Shown piece after piece: positions 37,672 through 46,430 of a stretch of 64,000 nucleotides of DNA. This stretch comes from Pigmentiphaga kullae (GTDB lineage Bacteria; Pseudomonadota; Gammaproteobacteria; Burkholderiales; Burkholderiaceae_B): positions 806,001 to 870,000 of the forward strand of contig NZ_SGXC01000001.1 in assembly GCF_004216695.1 (NCBI RefSeq), read 5' to 3'. The position numbers and the translations under genes are program-made. Under the pieces are notes generated by a model. The model was given only the letters and a program-made list of their open reading frames with translations, did not search any database and was not told the DNA's origin. The number at the start of each line of letters is the position of its first letter. The first letter of the stretch is position 1.

Positions 37672-37918
37672 AGCCCCATGGAATCCATCCGGCGTGCCCT
37701 GTCGGCACCCGCCTCCTCGCTTCGATCCCGGTCGACGCGCATCCACGCGCGTCGCGCCTCGTCGCGCCCGTCCATCCTGTTTCCGCTCATCCCGGCCTTC
37801 CACTCCTGAGCCCGGCGATCCCCCTCCCCTCTACCGCTTTCTCGCAATCGATCGCCGGGCTTCCCGAACAAACGTCTTGAACGCCGTTTTCCCGGCACCG
37901 TTTTTTCAGGAGACAGGC

Positions 37919-38332
37919 ATGCAATCTGGCAGCCCTCACTACATCACCGTCAGCGAACTCGACTACGTTCGCCTTACCAGCCTTCTCGGCGACCGCGAGC
38001 CCGCCCCGGGCACGGCCCAGGCCGTCCTGGCCGAGGCCCTGGACCAGGCCGACCAGGCCGAGCCGCGCGCAATCCCGGCCGACATCGTCACCATGCAAAC
38101 CCGCGTGGAAGTCGAGGACGAAGGCGGCACGCGGCTGATCACGCTGTGCTATCCGAAGGAAGCCGATGCCGCCAAGGGCATGGTGTCGGTGCTCTCGCCC
38201 ATGGGCGCCGCCCTGCTGGGCGCGCAGGTGCCGGGCACGATAGGCTGGACCCCGCCCGATGGCGAACCGCGCCAGGTGCGCGTCCTGCGTATCGACTACC
38301 AGCCCGAAGCCAATGGCGACTACACCGCCTGA
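37919..38332 (+). CDS. rnk: Nucleoside diphosphate kinase regulator Rnk
   Basis: This 137-residue protein matches Rnk in length and order: a short coiled N-terminal part and a C-terminal GreA/GreB-like domain (about residues 50-130, with ITLCYPKEADAAKGMVSVLSP and LLGAQVPGTIGW). Rnk binds RNA polymerase near the secondary channel. ATG 37919 has AGGAGA six bases upstream. The 273-bp region before it contains a possible promoter and a 43-codon ORF. Confidence 0.9.
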   Translation: MQSGSPHYITVSELDYVRLTSLLGDREPAPGTAQAVLAEALDQADQAEPRAIPADIVTMQTRVEVEDEGGTRLITLCYPKEADAAKGMVSVLSPMGAALLGAQVPGTIGWTPPDGEPRQVRVLRIDYQPEANGDYTA

Positions 38333-38413
38333 CCCCTCCTGCCACGCGGCGGCCGGACAACATCCCCGCCCCGTTTCCCGCCTTGCGTCCCCTGGCCGTG
38401 CTAGAGTAGCCGC

Positions 38414-38630
38414 CGAGTCGGTGCTTCACAGTTAAACGGGAAACAGGAGGGCCCCTTCGGGACCTAACCTGTGCTGCCCCCGCAACGGTAAGCATTCGTC
38501 CCGCGTGGCCACGCCGCGCGCGACACGCCGCATCGAACCCACTGTGCCCCGTCCCGCCGCATCCTCCGGCGCAGACGCGCATGGGAAGGGGATGCGGCCA
38601 GGAATGCCAGCCCGGATACCGGCCGGCTCG
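38414..38630 (+). ncRNA. Cobalamin riboswitch
   Basis: All conserved blocks of the class I cobalamin riboswitch are present in order: GGTGCTTCACAG, TTAAACGGGAAACAGG, CCTGTGCTGCCCCCGCAACG followed by GTAAG, CCCACTGTG, TGGGAAGG and GCCAG...GATACCGGCC. The closing P1 stem can form between CGAGTCGG (38414-38421) and CCGGCTCG (38623-38630). It lies 92 bases before btuB and should repress btuB when adenosylcobalamin is abundant. Confidence 0.95.
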
Positions 38631-38631
38631 A

Positions 38632-38671
38632 CGGTCCCCAGGACCGAAAAGGGGGAAGCGCAACGCTTCCC
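38632..38671 (+). promoter_or_regulatory. Two hairpins after the cobalamin riboswitch
   Basis: CGGTCC-CCA-GGACCG (38632-38646) and GGGAAGCG-CAA-CGCTTCCC (38653-38671) are perfect stem-loops between the aptamer and btuB. Neither is followed by a T-run, so they look like an expression platform acting on translation or Rho rather than an intrinsic terminator. Confidence 0.55.
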
Positions 38672-38722
38672 GATTCGCAAGCCGACGTGCGGGGATGCGC
38701 GTCACCGAAACCGCAGGTATCC

Positions 38723-40576
38723 ATGTCATCCAGTTCCACCTCCTGGCGCCTGGCCGGCGCCACCGGCGCGCTGCTGTGCGCCGCCAACGTCCAGGCCCAG
38801 GCTCCGGCCACCGCCACCACCCTCGATCCGGTCACCGTCACGGCCTCGCGCGTCGAGCAGCCGCTTTCGCGCGCGCTGGGCGACGTCACCGTCATCGACG
38901 CCGAGACCATCCAGCGCGCCGGGCAGAGCAGCCTGGCCGAGCTGCTGCAGCGCGAACACGCCATCGACATCGGCACCAACGGCGGTCCGCAGACCACGAC
39001 CAGCGTCTTCATCCGCGGCGCCAACAGCCGCCACACCCTGGTGCTGATCGACGGCCTGCGCGTGGGCTCGGCCACCTCCGGCACCATGAGCCTGAACGGC
39101 ATAGACCCCGCCAGCGTCGAGCGCATCGAAATCCTGCGCGGCGCGGCCAGCAGCATCTATGGCGCCGACGCCATCGGGGGCGTCATCAACATCATCACCA
39201 AACGCCAGGCCGACCGGCCGCTGGCCATCAGCGGATCGGTGGGCGCGGGCAGCCACGACACCTACAAGGCCCAGGTCAACCTGGACGGCGCGCAGGGCAT
39301 GTGGAGCTACGGCCTGCAGTACGGCAAGTCCAAGAGCCGCGGCTTCAACGCCACCCTGCCGGGCAGCTTCGCCTACTACGGCGACCGCGACGGCTACGAG
39401 CAGGAAAACGCCGCCGCCCGCCTGGGCCTGGCCTGGGCCGCCGGCCACCGCATCGAGGCCAGCGTCTACAACTCCCGCATCAACGGCCAGTACGACAACA
39501 ACGGCATCGCCTACGACTCGCGCGCCGTCACGCGCGTACAGGCCTATTCGCTGTCCAGCGTGGACCGCATCACCGACACCTGGACCAGCACGCTGCGCTT
39601 CGGACGCACCGTGGACGATTACCGCGACTACGCCAGCGCCACGGCCCCGCGCGCGCAGGCGCGCACGCGCCAGGATCTGTTCACCTGGCAGAACGACCTC
39701 GCGCTGGCCGCCGGACAGAACCTGTCGCTGATCGCCGAGCACCTGCGCGAAGACGTGCTGAGCACCTCGCTGACCGGCAGCTTCCCGACCCGGCGCCGCA
39801 CCAACTCGGCGGCCGCGATCTATCGCGGCGACTTCGGCCCGCACCACGTCCAGCTCAACCTGCGCCACGACAACAACTCCCAGTACGGCGGCAATACCTC
39901 GGGCGCGGTGTCCTACGCCTACGACCTCGCGCCCGGCTGGCAGGCCACGGCCGGCGCCGGCACGGGTTTCCGCTCCCCCACCTACAGCGACCTGTACGGC
40001 TTCGGCGGCAACCCCGACCTGAAGGCCGAGAAATCGCGCAACGTGGAAGCGGGCCTGCGGTATCGCCAGGGCGGCACCACGGCCTCGATCACGGCCTTCC
40101 GCAACCGCGTCTCGAACCTGATCGTCTGGGTGGACGACGGCACCGGCAACTGGACCGGCAGCAACGCCAACGTCGACAAGGCCATCCTGAAGGGCGTGAA
40201 CGTCAGCGTCGCCCAGCAGCTGGGCGCGACCACACTGCGCGCCAGCGCCGACTGGCAGGACCCGCGCGACGCCCGCACCGGCGAACAACTGGCCCGGCGT
40301 GCCCGCGGCAGCCTGAAGCTGGCGGCCGACCACCGCCTGGGCCCGTGGCTGCTGGGCGCCGAATGGCTGGCAACCACCCCCCGCGTGGACTACGCTGGCG
40401 CGGTGGGACGCCTGGGCGGCTACAGCCTGATGAACCTGATGGCGTCCTACGACGTCAATCGCAACACGCAGGTACAGGTGCGCTGGAACAATGCGTTCAA
40501 CAAGCACTATGAACTGGCGGGCGGCTATGCGACCCCGGGTTCGACGGTCTTCGTCAACCTCAGCTACCGCCCCTGA
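38723..40576 (+). CDS. btuB: BtuB-type TonB-dependent cobalamin receptor
   Basis: This 617-residue outer-membrane receptor has a signal peptide (cleavage after VQAQA, about residue 26), TonB box DPVTVTASR, a plug domain (about 45-150, with GANSRHTLVLIDGLRVG and RVEIL-like VERIEILRGAASSIYGADAIGG) and a barrel ending in NLSYRP. The length matches BtuB (about 600). The upstream cobalamin riboswitch supports B12 uptake. The ATG at 38723 gives a clean signal peptide; a longer frame from 38687 overlaps leader sequence. Confidence 0.94.
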   Translation: MSSSSTSWRLAGATGALLCAANVQAQAPATATTLDPVTVTASRVEQPLSRALGDVTVIDAETIQRAGQSSLAELLQREHAIDIGTNGGPQTTTSVFIRGANSRHTLVLIDGLRVGSATSGTMSLNGIDPASVERIEILRGAASSIYGADAIGGVINIITKRQADRPLAISGSVGAGSHDTYKAQVNLDGAQGMWSYGLQYGKSKSRGFNATLPGSFAYYGDRDGYEQENAAARLGLAWAAGHRIEASVYNSRINGQYDNNGIAYDSRAVTRVQAYSLSSVDRITDTWTSTLRFGRTVDDYRDYASATAPRAQARTRQDLFTWQNDLALAAGQNLSLIAEHLREDVLSTSLTGSFPTRRRTNSAAAIYRGDFGPHHVQLNLRHDNNSQYGGNTSGAVSYAYDLAPGWQATAGAGTGFRSPTYSDLYGFGGNPDLKAEKSRNVEAGLRYRQGGTTASITAFRNRVSNLIVWVDDGTGNWTGSNANVDKAILKGVNVSVAQQLGATTLRASADWQDPRDARTGEQLARRARGSLKLAADHRLGPWLLGAEWLATTPRVDYAGAVGRLGGYSLMNLMASYDVNRNTQVQVRWNNAFNKHYELAGGYATPGSTVFVNLSYRP

Positions 40577-41495
40577 GCGGCGCCAGCCGCGGGCCGTTCT
40601 CGCGCTGGCACTGACCCTCGCGGCGGTACTCGGCCCGACAGCCGCGTCGGCCCAGGCCATCCACGCGCGCGACGACGCCGGCCGCGACATCGCCCTGCCC
40701 GCGCCCGCGCGGCGGGTGGTATCGCTGGCGCCCCATGCCACCGAGCTGCTGTACGCGGCCGGCGCGGGCTCGGCCATCGTGGGCGTGGACCGCTACAGCA
40801 ACTACCCGCCCGAGGCCTTGCAACTGCCCCGCGTGGGCGATGGACTGCAACCGAGCGCCGAGCGCATCGCGGCGCTGGCGCCCGACCTGGTCGTGCTGTG
40901 GGCGTATGGCGACGGACTGGCGCACGCAGGGCTGCCCGATTCCCTGCTGGAGCGGCTGGGCATCCGGCTGTACTACAGCAATCCCCGCAAGCTGGCCGAC
41001 ATTCCCGGCGCCATCGAGCGGTTGGGCGAACTGACCGGCACCCGCGCCGCGGCCCAGGCCCACGCGGCGGACCTGCGGCGGCGCCTGGAGGCGCTGGCCA
41101 CACGCTACGCGGGCCAGCGCCCCGTGCGCGTGTTCTACCAGGTGGGTTCCCGGCCCATGTACACCGTGAACGATCGCAGCATCATCGGCGATGCCCTGCG
41201 AACCTGCGGCGCCATCAACGTGTTCGGCGGCCTGCCCGCCGCCGCGCCCATGGTGGGCGCGGAAGGCGTGCTGCGGGAGAATCCGCAGGCCATCATCGTG
41301 GGGCAGGCCGGCCCCGGCGCCGATGCAGCGCTGGCGGACTGGAAGCGCTTCGGACCGGCGTTGGCGGCGGTGCCGGACAACCTGTGGGCCGTCGACCCCG
41401 ACGCCATGCACCGCCCGGGCCCGCGCATGATCGAAGCCACCGAGCGCCTGTGCGCAAGGATCGATGCCACGCGGCGGCAGGCAGCCGGACGATGA
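40527..41495 (+). CDS. btuF: BtuF-like periplasmic cobalamin-binding protein
   Basis: This 322-residue FecB/BtuF-class binding protein has the fold markers PARRVVSLAPHATELLYAAG and VGVDRYSNYPPEA, typical of BtuF, and a signal peptide whose hydrophobic core lies at about residues 24-42 (cleavage near ASA). The start is uncertain: ATG 40527 overlaps btuB by 50 bases and gives an unusually long Arg-rich n-region (about 22 residues). No BtuCD genes follow; the operon ends at the tRNA. It would hand cobalamin to an inner-membrane importer encoded elsewhere. Confidence 0.86.
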   Translation: MRPRVRRSSSTSATAPERRQPRAVLALALTLAAVLGPTAASAQAIHARDDAGRDIALPAPARRVVSLAPHATELLYAAGAGSAIVGVDRYSNYPPEALQLPRVGDGLQPSAERIAALAPDLVVLWAYGDGLAHAGLPDSLLERLGIRLYYSNPRKLADIPGAIERLGELTGTRAAAQAHAADLRRRLEALATRYAGQRPVRVFYQVGSRPMYTVNDRSIIGDALRTCGAINVFGGLPAAAPMVGAEGVLRENPQAIIVGQAGPGADAALADWKRFGPALAAVPDNLWAVDPDAMHRPGPRMIEATERLCARIDATRRQAAGR

Positions 41496-41568
41496 ACGAG
41501 GTGGAAAGCGCGGGAAAGGAAGGGGGACGTGGCAGCGACGGGGGCTGCACGAGGGGAAAAACGGGAAA

Positions 41569-41644
41569 TGGCGCGCCCGGCTGGGATCGAACCAGCAACC
41601 CCTGCCTTCGGAGAGCAGTACTCTATCCATTGAGCTACGGGCGC
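41569..41644 (-). tRNA. tRNA-Arg (anticodon CCG)
   Basis: The minus strand folds as a 76-nt tRNA: acceptor GCGCCCG/CGGGCGC, D stem GCTC/GAGT, anticodon stem CTGCT/GGCAG with loop CTCCGAA (anticodon CCG, reads CGG codons), T loop TTCGATC, discriminator G and encoded CCA. A -10 element TACAAT lies at 41660-41655, about 11 bases upstream of the 5' end. Confidence 0.96.
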
Positions 41645-41715
41645 GTAGCCGCTAATTGTACCCTGCCTGGAAAATTTCGTCTTTTGCCCCGCGCGCGCGG
41701 CCCAAAAAACACCGA

Positions 41716-41746
41716 TTGAGCCGAGCGACGCCCCTGCCGCTATAAT
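41716..41746 (+). promoter_or_regulatory. Putative promoter of the di-heme cytochrome gene
   Basis: TATAAT (41741-41746) is a perfect -10; the best -35 is TTGAGC (41716-41721) at a long 19-bp spacing. Transcription would start near 41753, leaving a 145-base leader. Within three bases of that start an ATG (41756) opens a 30-codon ORF ending at 41848; its meaning is unclear. Confidence 0.5.
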
Positions 41747-41897
41747 CAGACGTTTATGTGCGGGAAAGCAGCCGACCGGGAGGAGAAAGGCGGCGGCCCA
41801 TCCGGCGCAATACAAGTATCAAAGCAAGCAGTCAGCAAAATCCCATAAACCGTCACGTGTCGGGCGTGCCCGGCCCATAGACTTGCAGGACTTGGCA

Positions 41898-42785
41898 ATG
41901 AGCAACGCGCAGCATAATCACGAAGAAGGACATGAATCGCCGATCAGGACGCCCCGTCAGCTGATCACGGTGGTCATACTGGCTTTCGTCGTCCCCATCA
42001 TCACTATCCTGCTGCTCGTGAACTTCGTCGCCAGCGGCAACAAGTCCAACGCCGGTTCCGACGCGCAAACGCCCGAGGCCATCGAGGCCCGCATCAAGCC
42101 GGTGGCCGGCTTCGAATTGCGCGATGCCAACGCCCCGCGCGTGTTCCAGTCCGGCGAAGCGGTCTACAAGGCGGTCTGCGCCACCTGTCACGCCGCCGGC
42201 GTGGCCGGCGCGCCCAAGTTCGGCGACAGCGGCTCGTGGGCCAAGTACGTCTCCACCGGCTTCGACGCCATGCTGCAGGTCGCCCTGCACGGCAAGGGCG
42301 CCATGCCGGCCAAGGGCGGCAACCCCGACCTGGACGACTTCGAGGTCGCGCGCGCGGTGGTCTACATGGCCAACAACAGCGGCGCCAGCTTCAAGGAGCC
42401 GGCCGAGCCCGCACCCGCCGCGCCGGCCGCCACCGCGGAAGCCCCGGCTGCCGCTCCTGCTGCCCCCGCCGCCGCACCGGCCGCGCCCGCTCCCCAGGCC
42501 GCCGCGCCGGCTCCGCAAGCCGCGGCGCCCGCCGCCGCCTCCACCGCCGACGGCAAGAAGCTGTACGACTCCACCTGTTTCGCCTGCCACGGCGCCGGCA
42601 TCGCCGGCGCGCCCAAGTTCGGCGACAAGGCCGCCTGGGCGAAATACGTCGCCACCGGCATGGACGCCATGGTGTCGGTCGCCATGCAGGGCAAGGGCGC
42701 GATGCCTCCGAAGGGCGGCGCCGCGAACGCCACCGAGGCCGACATCCGCGCCGCGGTGCAGTACATGGTCGACGCAGCCAAGTAA
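41898..42785 (+). CDS. Membrane-anchored di-heme cytochrome c (c5-like tandem domains)
   Basis: This 295-residue protein has a cytoplasmic N terminus, one transmembrane helix (about residues 22-46), and two class I cytochrome c domains with CATCH near residue 95 and CFACH near 231, each followed by AG(V/I)AGAPKFGD. The two domains are clear duplicates, joined by an Ala/Pro-rich linker of about 60 residues that should span the periplasm. It may carry electrons from the bc1 complex to oxidases such as the cbb3 enzyme. AGGA precedes the ATG and a terminator follows. Confidence 0.92.
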   Translation: MSNAQHNHEEGHESPIRTPRQLITVVILAFVVPIITILLLVNFVASGNKSNAGSDAQTPEAIEARIKPVAGFELRDANAPRVFQSGEAVYKAVCATCHAAGVAGAPKFGDSGSWAKYVSTGFDAMLQVALHGKGAMPAKGGNPDLDDFEVARAVVYMANNSGASFKEPAEPAPAAPAATAEAPAAAPAAPAAAPAAPAPQAAAPAPQAAAPAAASTADGKKLYDSTCFACHGAGIAGAPKFGDKAAWAKYVATGMDAMVSVAMQGKGAMPPKGGAANATEADIRAAVQYMVDAAK

Positions 42786-42804
42786 GCCACCTCGCCCGCT
42801 TCAA

Positions 42805-42847
42805 TCCAAAAAAAACCCGACCCGCCGAAAGGGGGCCGGGTTTTTTA
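42805..42847 (+). terminator. Intrinsic terminator after the cytochrome gene (bidirectional)
   Basis: A hairpin of AAAACCCG with CCGGGTTTT around the centre GCCGAAAGGG is followed by a T-run on the plus strand and, because of the preceding A-run, also on the minus strand. It can end both the cytochrome gene and the convergent CoA-transferase gene. Confidence 0.85.
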
Positions 42848-42861
42848 TTCGGGCCACGCCG

Positions 42862-44091
42862 CTACGCGGCGGGCGGCACGAGACGCTGGATGGCTTCGTC
42901 GCTCAGGCCCAGGTAGTCGCGCAGCACGGCTTGCGTGTCCTGCCCCAGCAGCGGCGGCGCGTGGCGGTATTGCACCGGCGTGTCGGACAGGCGCAGCGGG
43001 CTGGCGACGGAAGGCGCCGTGCCCGCCAGCGGATGCGGCAGGTCCAGGCGCAGGCCGCGGGCCTGGACCTGGGGATCGTCGAAGGCCTGCTCGATGGTGT
43101 TGATGGGGCCGCAGGGCACGCCCACGGCTTCCAGCCGCTCCAGCCAGTAGTCGCGCGGCTTCTTTTCCATGATCCCGGCCAGGATGGGCACCAGCCGGTC
43201 GCGGTTGATGACGCGGTTGCTGTTGATGCTGTAGTCGGGGTGGTCGGCCAGGTCCGGCGCCTCCAGCACGCCGCAATAGGCGCGGAACTGGCCGTCGTTG
43301 CCCACGGCGACGATCAGGTGGCCGTCGGACGCCGCGAACACCTGGTAGGGCACGATGTTCTGGTGGGCGTTGCCGGCCCGCTGGGGCGCGGCGCCCGAGG
43401 TCAGGTAGTTCAGCGCCTGGTTGCCCAGCATGGCCACCACGGTGTCCAGCAGCGCGATGTCAAGGTGCTGGCCCAGGCCGCTGCGCTGGCGTTCCTGCAG
43501 CGCGGCCAGGATGCCCACCGTCGCGTACATGCCGGTCAGGATGTCGGCCACGGCCACGCCGGCCTTCTGCGGGCCGGCGCCCGGCAGGCCGTCGCGCTCG
43601 CCGGTGATGCTCATGAAGCCGCCCAGCCCCTGGATCATGAAGTCGTAGCCGGGGCGGCTGGCGTAGGGGCCGGTCTGGCCGAATCCGGTCACCGAGCAAT
43701 AGATCAGGCGCGGGTTCGCTTCCTTGAGCGAGGCGTAGTCCAGCCCGTACTTCGCCAGCCCGCCGACCTTGAAGTTCTCGATCAGGATGTCGCTTTGTGC
43801 GGCCAGTTCGCGCACCAGCCGCGCGCCTTCGGGCGTGGCGATGTCCAGCGCGACCGAACGCTTGTTGCGGTTGACGCTGAGGTAGTAGGCGGCCTCGGCC
43901 GTATCCCGGCCCTGGCTGTCCTTCAGGAACGGCGGCCCCCAACTGCGCGTGTCGTCGCCCGCTCCCGGCCGCTCGATCTTGATCACCTCGGCGCCCAGGT
44001 CGGCCAGGTTCTGGGTACACCAGGGTCCGGCCAGGACGCGAGTCAGGTCCAGGACACGGATGCCGGCCAGGGGAGAAGTGCGTGCTGTCAT
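42862..44091 (-). CDS. CaiB/BaiF-family CoA transferase
   Basis: This 409-residue class III CoA transferase has the N-terminal LAGIRVLDLTRVLAGPW, the KIERPGAGDDTR nucleotide region, and the catalytic aspartate in SRPGYDFMIQGLGG near residue 165. The family moves CoA between acyl-CoA and a free acid, often succinyl-CoA, oxalate or aromatic acids. It is divergent from the Bug protein gene at 44295, a common pair in Alcaligenaceae. The acid substrate is unknown. Confidence 0.92.
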   Translation of the reverse strand: MTARTSPLAGIRVLDLTRVLAGPWCTQNLADLGAEVIKIERPGAGDDTRSWGPPFLKDSQGRDTAEAAYYLSVNRNKRSVALDIATPEGARLVRELAAQSDILIENFKVGGLAKYGLDYASLKEANPRLIYCSVTGFGQTGPYASRPGYDFMIQGLGGFMSITGERDGLPGAGPQKAGVAVADILTGMYATVGILAALQERQRSGLGQHLDIALLDTVVAMLGNQALNYLTSGAAPQRAGNAHQNIVPYQVFAASDGHLIVAVGNDGQFRAYCGVLEAPDLADHPDYSINSNRVINRDRLVPILAGIMEKKPRDYWLERLEAVGVPCGPINTIEQAFDDPQVQARGLRLDLPHPLAGTAPSVASPLRLSDTPVQYRHAPPLLGQDTQAVLRDYLGLSDEAIQRLVPPAA

Positions 44092-44294
44092 GCTTTGCTC
44101 GAATTCGCGTGAAGGAAGGACAAGACCGCGGGGCCGGCGAATGCCGGGCAGTCCATAAGCTTACCGCAGGGGCGCGCCGTCACAAGTCGTGATGCCCCCA
44201 TTCACGCCAGGTGATTACGCCGCAGAAAGGGTCCTCGTATGCTGGCCCGACGCCAGGGACCGCCCGGTCTCCGGTCAACCAGAACGGAGGAGAC

Positions 44295-45272
44295 ATGCAT
44301 CGCCACCCGCTCATACCGGCCGCGTGGATCGCGGCCGCATTCGCCTGCGCCCTGCCGCCGCTGGCCGCTGCCCAGGACATTCCACGCAAGTCGATCACAC
44401 TGGTCGTCGGCTTCGCGCCCGGCGGCGGCGCCGACACCGCGGCCCGCCTGATCGCCAGGAAGCTGTCGGAAAACCTCGGCCGGCCGGTGGTGGTCGAGAA
44501 CAAGGCCGGCGCCGGCGGCAACATCGCCCACGACCTGGTGGCGCGCGCCGAGCCCGACGGCGCCACCATCCTGCTCGGATCGATCGGCCCGCTGGCCATC
44601 GCGCCCCACCTGATGAAGCTGCCCTACGATCCGGCCAGGGACCTGGCGCCCATCACCATGGGCGTCAACTTCCCCAATGTGCTGGTGGCCTATGCCGGCC
44701 TGGGCGTCAAGACGCTGAACGACTACATCGAGATGGCGAAAAAGCATCCCGAGAAGATGAGCTATGCCTCGACCGGCGCCGGCTCGGCTTCGCACCTGGC
44801 GGGCGAACTGCTCAACCAGCGCGCCGGCGTGAACGTCGTCCACGTGCCTTACAAGGGCGGCGCGCCGGCCATGGTGGATCTGCTGTCGGGGCGGGTCGCC
44901 TCGTATTACTCCACGCCCTCCTCGGCCCAGCCCCACATCGAGACCGGCAAGGTGGTCGCCATCGCCACGACCGGCCTGAAGCGCCCGGCCTTCATGCCCG
45001 ACGTGCCGACCATCGCGGAGTCCGGCATTCCCGGCTTCAATGCCACCAACTGGTACGCGTTCGTTGCGCCGGGCAAGACGCCGGCCGGGATACTCGATCG
45101 CTGGAACGAGGAAATCGTGAAGGTGCTGAAGGATCCCGACGTCTCGGCACAGTTGATCAAGCACGGGCTGACGCCGGATCCTATGAGCCGCGAGGAACTC
45201 GCCCGGTTCATCGCCGACGAATCGGCCACGTGGGGCGCGATCATCAAGGAGCGCCACATCACCGCGCAATAG
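44295..45272 (+). CDS. Bug-family (TctC-like) periplasmic solute-binding protein
   Basis: This 325-residue protein has a Sec signal (about residues 1-27, ending AAAQD), then PRKSITLVVGFAPGGGADTAAR, the N-terminal loop that binds the carboxylate in Bug proteins, and the later VPTIAESGIPGFNATNWYAFVAPGKTP block. Bug proteins bind dicarboxylates, aromatic acids or amides and often work with tripartite tricarboxylate transporters; no TctAB genes are in the window. GGAGGAG precedes the ATG. It is divergent from the CoA transferase. Confidence 0.92.
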   Translation: MHRHPLIPAAWIAAAFACALPPLAAAQDIPRKSITLVVGFAPGGGADTAARLIARKLSENLGRPVVVENKAGAGGNIAHDLVARAEPDGATILLGSIGPLAIAPHLMKLPYDPARDLAPITMGVNFPNVLVAYAGLGVKTLNDYIEMAKKHPEKMSYASTGAGSASHLAGELLNQRAGVNVVHVPYKGGAPAMVDLLSGRVASYYSTPSSAQPHIETGKVVAIATTGLKRPAFMPDVPTIAESGIPGFNATNWYAFVAPGKTPAGILDRWNEEIVKVLKDPDVSAQLIKHGLTPDPMSREELARFIADESATWGAIIKERHITAQ

Positions 45273-45339
45273 CTTCGCCCCTCTCCCTCCTCGATATCCC
45301 GCGCTTGCCGTCGGTGCCCGACCGGCTCATAATAGCTAG

Positions 45340-45355
45340 TAGTATAGTTTACTAT
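45340..45355. promoter_or_regulatory. Inverted repeat before the second Bug gene
   Basis: TAGTATAGTTTACTAT (45340-45355) holds two overlapping inverted repeats, TAGTA-N5-TACTA and ATAGT-TT-ACTAT. It lies about 70 bases before the TTG start at 45426 in an AT-rich pocket. Size and symmetry fit an operator of a GntR-type dimer; two UTRA-type GntR genes are nearby. Confidence 0.4.
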
Positions 45356-45425
45356 CACATTAAACCGAGCAACCGGGCAGGCACCCGGCCGCCCGCGCGT
45401 CGAGCGACGCATCGAGGAGACAAGC

Positions 45426-46400
45426 TTGAAACCCAGCCTATCGTGTGGCCTGGCCGCGGCGAGCCTGGCGCTGGCCGGCATCCAGGCCGCCCATGCCGAC
45501 GACTTTCCCGCGCGCCCCATCCGCCTCGTCACCCCCTACCCGGCCGGCCTGACGCCGGATGTCGCCACGCGCATCATGGCCGAAAAGCTGGGCAAGCTGT
45601 GGGGCAAACCCATCGTGATCGAGGCCAAGCCGGGCGCCAACGGCTTTCTGGCACTGGGCGCCGCCAAGCAGGCCGCGCCCGACGGCTATACCCTGCTGGT
45701 CGTGGGCGACGCGCACATGACCACCAATCCCAAACTGCTGGCGTCGGTTCCCTACGATCCGCAGAAGGACTATGCGCCGGTGTCGATGTTCTTCCGCGCG
45801 CCCTTCCTGTTCTACACGTCCGCCGCGGCGCCCTATGCGTCGATGCGCGACCTGATCGAAGCGGCCCGCAAGGACCCGAAGAAGATCACCTACGGCACCC
45901 CCTACGTGGGCAGCCCCGCCCACTTCGGCGGCGCCATCCTGGCCCAGGCCACGCGCACCGAGATGATGCCGGTCCACTACAAGGAAGGCGCGCAGATCTA
46001 CACGGCGGTCGCCAACGGCGACATCAGCTTCAGCGTGGCCACCATCGGCTCGGGCCTGCCGCTGGTCAAGGCCGGCAAGCTGAAGATGCTGGCCACCGCG
46101 TCGCCGCAGCGGCTGGCCGACTACCCGCAGGTGCCCACCGTGAAGGAATCCGGTGGTCCGGACCTGGCCATCGAGACCTGGGTGGGCCTGGTGGCGCCGG
46201 CCGGCACGCCGCCCGCCGTGGTGCAGAAGCTCAACGCCGGCATCGCGCAGGTGCTGAAGGATCCGGAACTGATCGAGAAGTTCGCGGCGCTGGGCATCGA
46301 ACCGCAAAGCAGCACGCCGGCCGAGCTGTCCACGCGCGTGCGCGATGAGCTGGCCGAGGTGGAAACGCGCATCAAGCGGCTGGGCATCAGCATCGAATAG
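45426..46400 (+). CDS. Bug-family periplasmic solute-binding protein, TTG start
   Basis: This 324-residue Bug protein has a signal peptide (residues 1-24, ending AHAD), then FPARPIRLVTPYPAGLTPD and the conserved PTVKESGGPDLAIETWVGLVAPAGTPP. The start is a TTG at 45426 with AGGAGAC six bases upstream; no in-frame ATG lies close. It follows the first Bug gene by 153 bp in the same direction and may bind a related acid. It converges on the GntR gene at 46431. Confidence 0.92.
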   Translation: MKPSLSCGLAAASLALAGIQAAHADDFPARPIRLVTPYPAGLTPDVATRIMAEKLGKLWGKPIVIEAKPGANGFLALGAAKQAAPDGYTLLVVGDAHMTTNPKLLASVPYDPQKDYAPVSMFFRAPFLFYTSAAAPYASMRDLIEAARKDPKKITYGTPYVGSPAHFGGAILAQATRTEMMPVHYKEGAQIYTAVANGDISFSVATIGSGLPLVKAGKLKMLATASPQRLADYPQVPTVKESGGPDLAIETWVGLVAPAGTPPAVVQKLNAGIAQVLKDPELIEKFAALGIEPQSSTPAELSTRVRDELAEVETRIKRLGISIE

Positions 46401-46430
46401 CCCGCCGTGGGCGGCGGCCGGCCGCCGCCG

